A stretch of DNA of 6,614 nucleotides from Desulfuromonadaceae bacterium (lineage in GTDB: Bacteria > Desulfobacterota > Desulfuromonadia > Desulfuromonadales > Geopsychrobacteraceae). The notes below the pieces were generated by a model. The model worked only from the letters and a program-made list of their open reading frames with translations, did not search any database and was not told where the DNA came from. The stretch is taken from NCBI GenBank assembly GCA_013138655.1, contig WTCI01000063.1:1-6614 (forward strand), written 5' to 3'. Both the position numbers and the translations under genes were made by a program. Positions within the stretch are counted from its first letter, which is position 1, and every line of letters starts with the position of its first letter. Below, in pieces: positions 5,357 to 6,614 of the stretch.

Positions 5357-5493
5357 GAGACCTTCCGGGAAGTTGTCCATAGATATTACTGCAAAAATGT
5401 GCCTGATAAATCCTGTTGTCTCAGGCTGGAACGATTGAATTCAGACTGATTTGTGATCTGCGGCGAGCTTGTTTTCAGGTTTTTTTCTGATCA
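5357..5493. other. AT-rich spacer between the permease operon and the DUF211 unit
   Basis: No gene is supported here. It holds the weak terminator at 5393-5426 and an element GTGATC at 5453. Reverse-oriented and repeated copies occur exactly 36 and 72 bp further (5489 and 5525). Base composition is more AT-rich than the neighbouring coding regions. Confidence 0.4.
5393..5426 (-). terminator. Weak candidate terminator before the DUF211 promoter
   Basis: GCCTGA (5401-5406) and TCAGGC (5421-5426) form a 6-bp stem with a 14-base loop. On the minus strand the stem is followed by ACA and then five T (5393-5397). It could end the permease/thioredoxin transcript just before the next promoter. The stem is short and the loop long, so this is tentative. 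Confidence 0.28.
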
Positions 5494-5655
5494 CTAGCGT
5501 GGCAGCAGCAACGAAATCCCACCGGTGATCAGTAAAAACAGCACCGAGACCCAGAGGCAGCCGGTCAGCCCCGCCAGCTGAAAGACCAGTCCGGAGAGCA
5601 GGGTGCCGATCAGCCCATCGGTCAGACTGGAAGGGAACTTGTCAGCGCTTCTCAA
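5494..5655 (-). pseudogene. C-terminal remnant of an MFS transporter gene
   Basis: The minus-strand frame closed by TAG at 5494-5496 encodes about 53 residues. It contains 'TDGLIGTLLSGLVFQLAGL' and 'GCLWVSVLFLLITGGISLLL', which look like the last two transmembrane helices of a major facilitator permease. A full gene would need some 350 more residues; instead the frame opens only just inside the end of the thioredoxin gene, where TTG (5655) is the sole start-like codon and overlaps the stop of that gene. Codons are GC-rich at the third position like a real gene. The likely explanation is an internal deletion that fused the tail of the MFS gene to the end of the thioredoxin gene. MFS genes accompany arsenic-type permease operons, but the subfamily cannot be set from this piece. 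Confidence 0.6.
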
Positions 5656-5888
5656 CTCAGCAATTTTTCGATATCAGCTGGACTGGCTACCTTGCCGATA
5701 AGCAGTACCCTGCCGTCAACGGCCAGCCCCGGAGTGGTCATTACGCCGAAAGCCATGATTTGGTTGATGTCGGTGACTTTTTCCATCTCATACTCAAGTC
5801 CGAGAGCATCAGCAGCTTGTTTGGCATTTTCTGCAAGTTTTTCGCATTTAGCACAGCCTGTGCCGAGAATCTGAATTTTTTTCATCAT
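5652..5888 (-). CDS. Small thioredoxin-fold CXXC protein (redox-active disulfide protein 2 type)
   Basis: This is a 78-residue mini-thioredoxin. 'ILGTGCAKCEKL' gives the redox pair Cys12 and Cys15 (CAKC), and 'MTTPGLAVDG' holds the cis-proline Pro53 that faces it. Length and motif match the TIGR00412 type. Such proteins exchange disulfides in the cytosol and are often encoded next to PF03773 permeases, where they may reduce or hand over a thiol-bound substrate; that role is inferred. Two ATGs overlap at the start (5888 and 5885). The second, giving 77 residues, is better spaced from the AAGGAG. It begins 16 bp after the permease stop, so co-transcription is near certain. Confidence 0.9.
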   Translation of the reverse strand: MMKKIQILGTGCAKCEKLAENAKQAADALGLEYEMEKVTDINQIMAFGVMTTPGLAVDGRVLLIGKVASPADIEKLLS

Positions 5889-5891
5889 TGA

Positions 5892-5897
5892 CTCCTT
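5892..5897 (-). promoter_or_regulatory. Ribosome binding site deciding the mini-thioredoxin start
   Basis: AAGGAG on the minus strand lies 3 bases before the first ATG (5888) and 6 bases before the second (5885). The usual spacing favours the second, so the protein probably starts with a single Met before Lys-Lys. Confidence 0.6.
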
Positions 5898-5904
5898 TTC
5901 CCGG

Positions 5905-6614
5905 TTAAAAGAATGTTCCGTAAATCAGTCCGCTGATGGTCGCCATCACCATCACCAGCAAAACAAACACAGTGGTTTTTTTTGTGCCCATCACGCTGCG
6001 GATTACCAGCATGTTCGGCAGTGAAAGAGCTGGCCCGGCCAGCAGCAGGGCCAGCGCCGGACCTTTACCCATTCCGGCGCCGAGCAGCCCTTGCAGAATC
6101 GGCACTTCGGTCAGGGTGGCAAAATACATGAATGCGCCGAAAATCGAGGCGAACAGGTTGGCGGAGAGAGAATTGCCGCCGACCAGCGAGGCTACCCATG
6201 CTGACGGGATCAGCCCTTCATGACCGGGACGGCCGAGCAGAACCCCGGCGATCAGGATGCCGATCAACAGCAGTGGCAGAATTTTTTTGGCAAAATCCCA
6301 GCTTTCCTCAAACCATTCCCCCATCTCGCCGTCACGGGTGCTCTTCAGGTTGCTCAAGACCGAGAGGCTGATGACCCCGGCAGTAAATGCGAGTTCCGGG
6401 TGTTGCGGGGTGATAAAGGTGAAAATCAGCGCTGGTAATACCGCCGGGAAAATGCGCCCCCAGCCGAGTCGGAACCAACTGGCCAGCATGCCGGCCAGGG
6501 CGACCGAGAAACCACCGGTAAGCCACCACTTGGCCAGATAGATCGCGTGCCAGAGGCCGCTGGGCTGGTCGGTTTTGCCCCAGTTGGCAAAGACCAGGAT
6601 GCCGACCATCGCGG
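5905..6614 (-). CDS. PF03773-family permease (ArsP-type), C-terminal part; gene runs off the window
   Basis: About 236 residues are visible. The Met codon at 6609 is preceded in frame by an Ala codon, and the sequence there looks like the middle of the family, so it is not the true start. Hydrophobic segments are plentiful. The second-half signature is clear: 'GRPGHEGLIPSAWVASLVGG', 'NSLSANLFASIFGAFMYFAT' with 'LTEVPILQGL', then 'GMGKGPALALLLAGPALSLP' and 'NMLVIRSVMGTKKT' near the C-terminus. Family members are inner-membrane permeases; ArsP exports trivalent organoarsenicals, while many others have no proven substrate. The mini-thioredoxin partner and MFS remnant downstream fit a metalloid-resistance operon, but no arsR or arsenate reductase is visible here, so substrate is open. 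Confidence 0.88.
   Translation of the reverse strand, partial: AMVGILVFANWGKTDQPSGLWHAIYLAKWWLTGGFSVALAGMLASWFRLGWGRIFPAVLPALIFTFITPQHPELAFTAGVISLSVLSNLKSTRDGEMGEWFEESWDFAKKILPLLLIGILIAGVLLGRPGHEGLIPSAWVASLVGGNSLSANLFASIFGAFMYFATLTEVPILQGLLGAGMGKGPALALLLAGPALSLPNMLVIRSVMGTKKTTVFVLLVMVMATISGLIYGTFF

Noticed and set aside
5165..5380. Minus-strand 71-codon ORF starting MDNFPEGLL
   Set aside because: It has no Shine-Dalgarno sequence, overlaps the better promoter and the better-supported 29-codon ORF in another frame, and its composition is not protein-like.
5249..5438. Plus-strand ORF starting MPKKKILHFSL with GGAG upstream
   Set aside because: It is antisense to the candidate promoter and short ORF of the DUF211 unit, has no family resemblance, and all neighbouring genes run on the minus strand.

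Overview
The window looks like chromosomal DNA from a Gram-negative anaerobe. The best guess is the Desulfuromonas/Geobacter/Pelobacter group (Desulfuromonadota). This rests on moderate GC content, a predicted outer-membrane lipid A deacylase, a large permease followed by a CXXC mini-thioredoxin, and a pair of families (DUF211 and a TIGR00267-type VIT-like membrane protein) better known from archaea and anaerobes. The assignment is an inference; there is no rRNA or other phylogenetic marker here.

Left part, plus strand (1-1999): the 3' end of a beta-ketoacyl-synthase-like gene is followed after 2 bp by a PagL-like lipid A 3-O-deacylase. After a 59-bp gap comes a secreted protein built from two copies of a helical HEAT-like unit. 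The theme is acyl-chain and envelope chemistry. Just past the last stop codon there is a coding-like stretch in the same frame (perhaps a gene fossil), then a perfect 19-bp hairpin that can act as a terminator from both sides.

Middle part, minus strand (2201-3934): a PPOX-fold flavin-type protein is preceded by an AT-rich palindrome. Upstream of it lie a double CDGSH iron-sulfur protein, whose second site has Cys in place of the ligand His, and a RarD/EamA transporter overlapping the CDGSH gene by 4 bp.

Right part, minus strand (4184-5356): a candidate sigma70-type promoter, two possible short ORFs, DUF211 and the VIT-like membrane protein form one apparent transcription unit. It ends in an unusual pair of interlocked inverted repeats. 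The inferred role is divalent-metal handling.

Far right, minus strand (5494-6614): the C-terminal two thirds or so of a PF03773 (ArsP-type) permease, a mini-thioredoxin, and a 53-codon remnant of an MFS transporter. Together they suggest a metalloid or thiol-linked efflux operon that has lost most of its third gene.

No tRNA, rRNA, CRISPR array or intact mobile element was seen. Most genes are ordinary. The parts most worth a second look are the leader region of the DUF211 unit, the interlocked repeats, the altered CDGSH site and the gene remnants.
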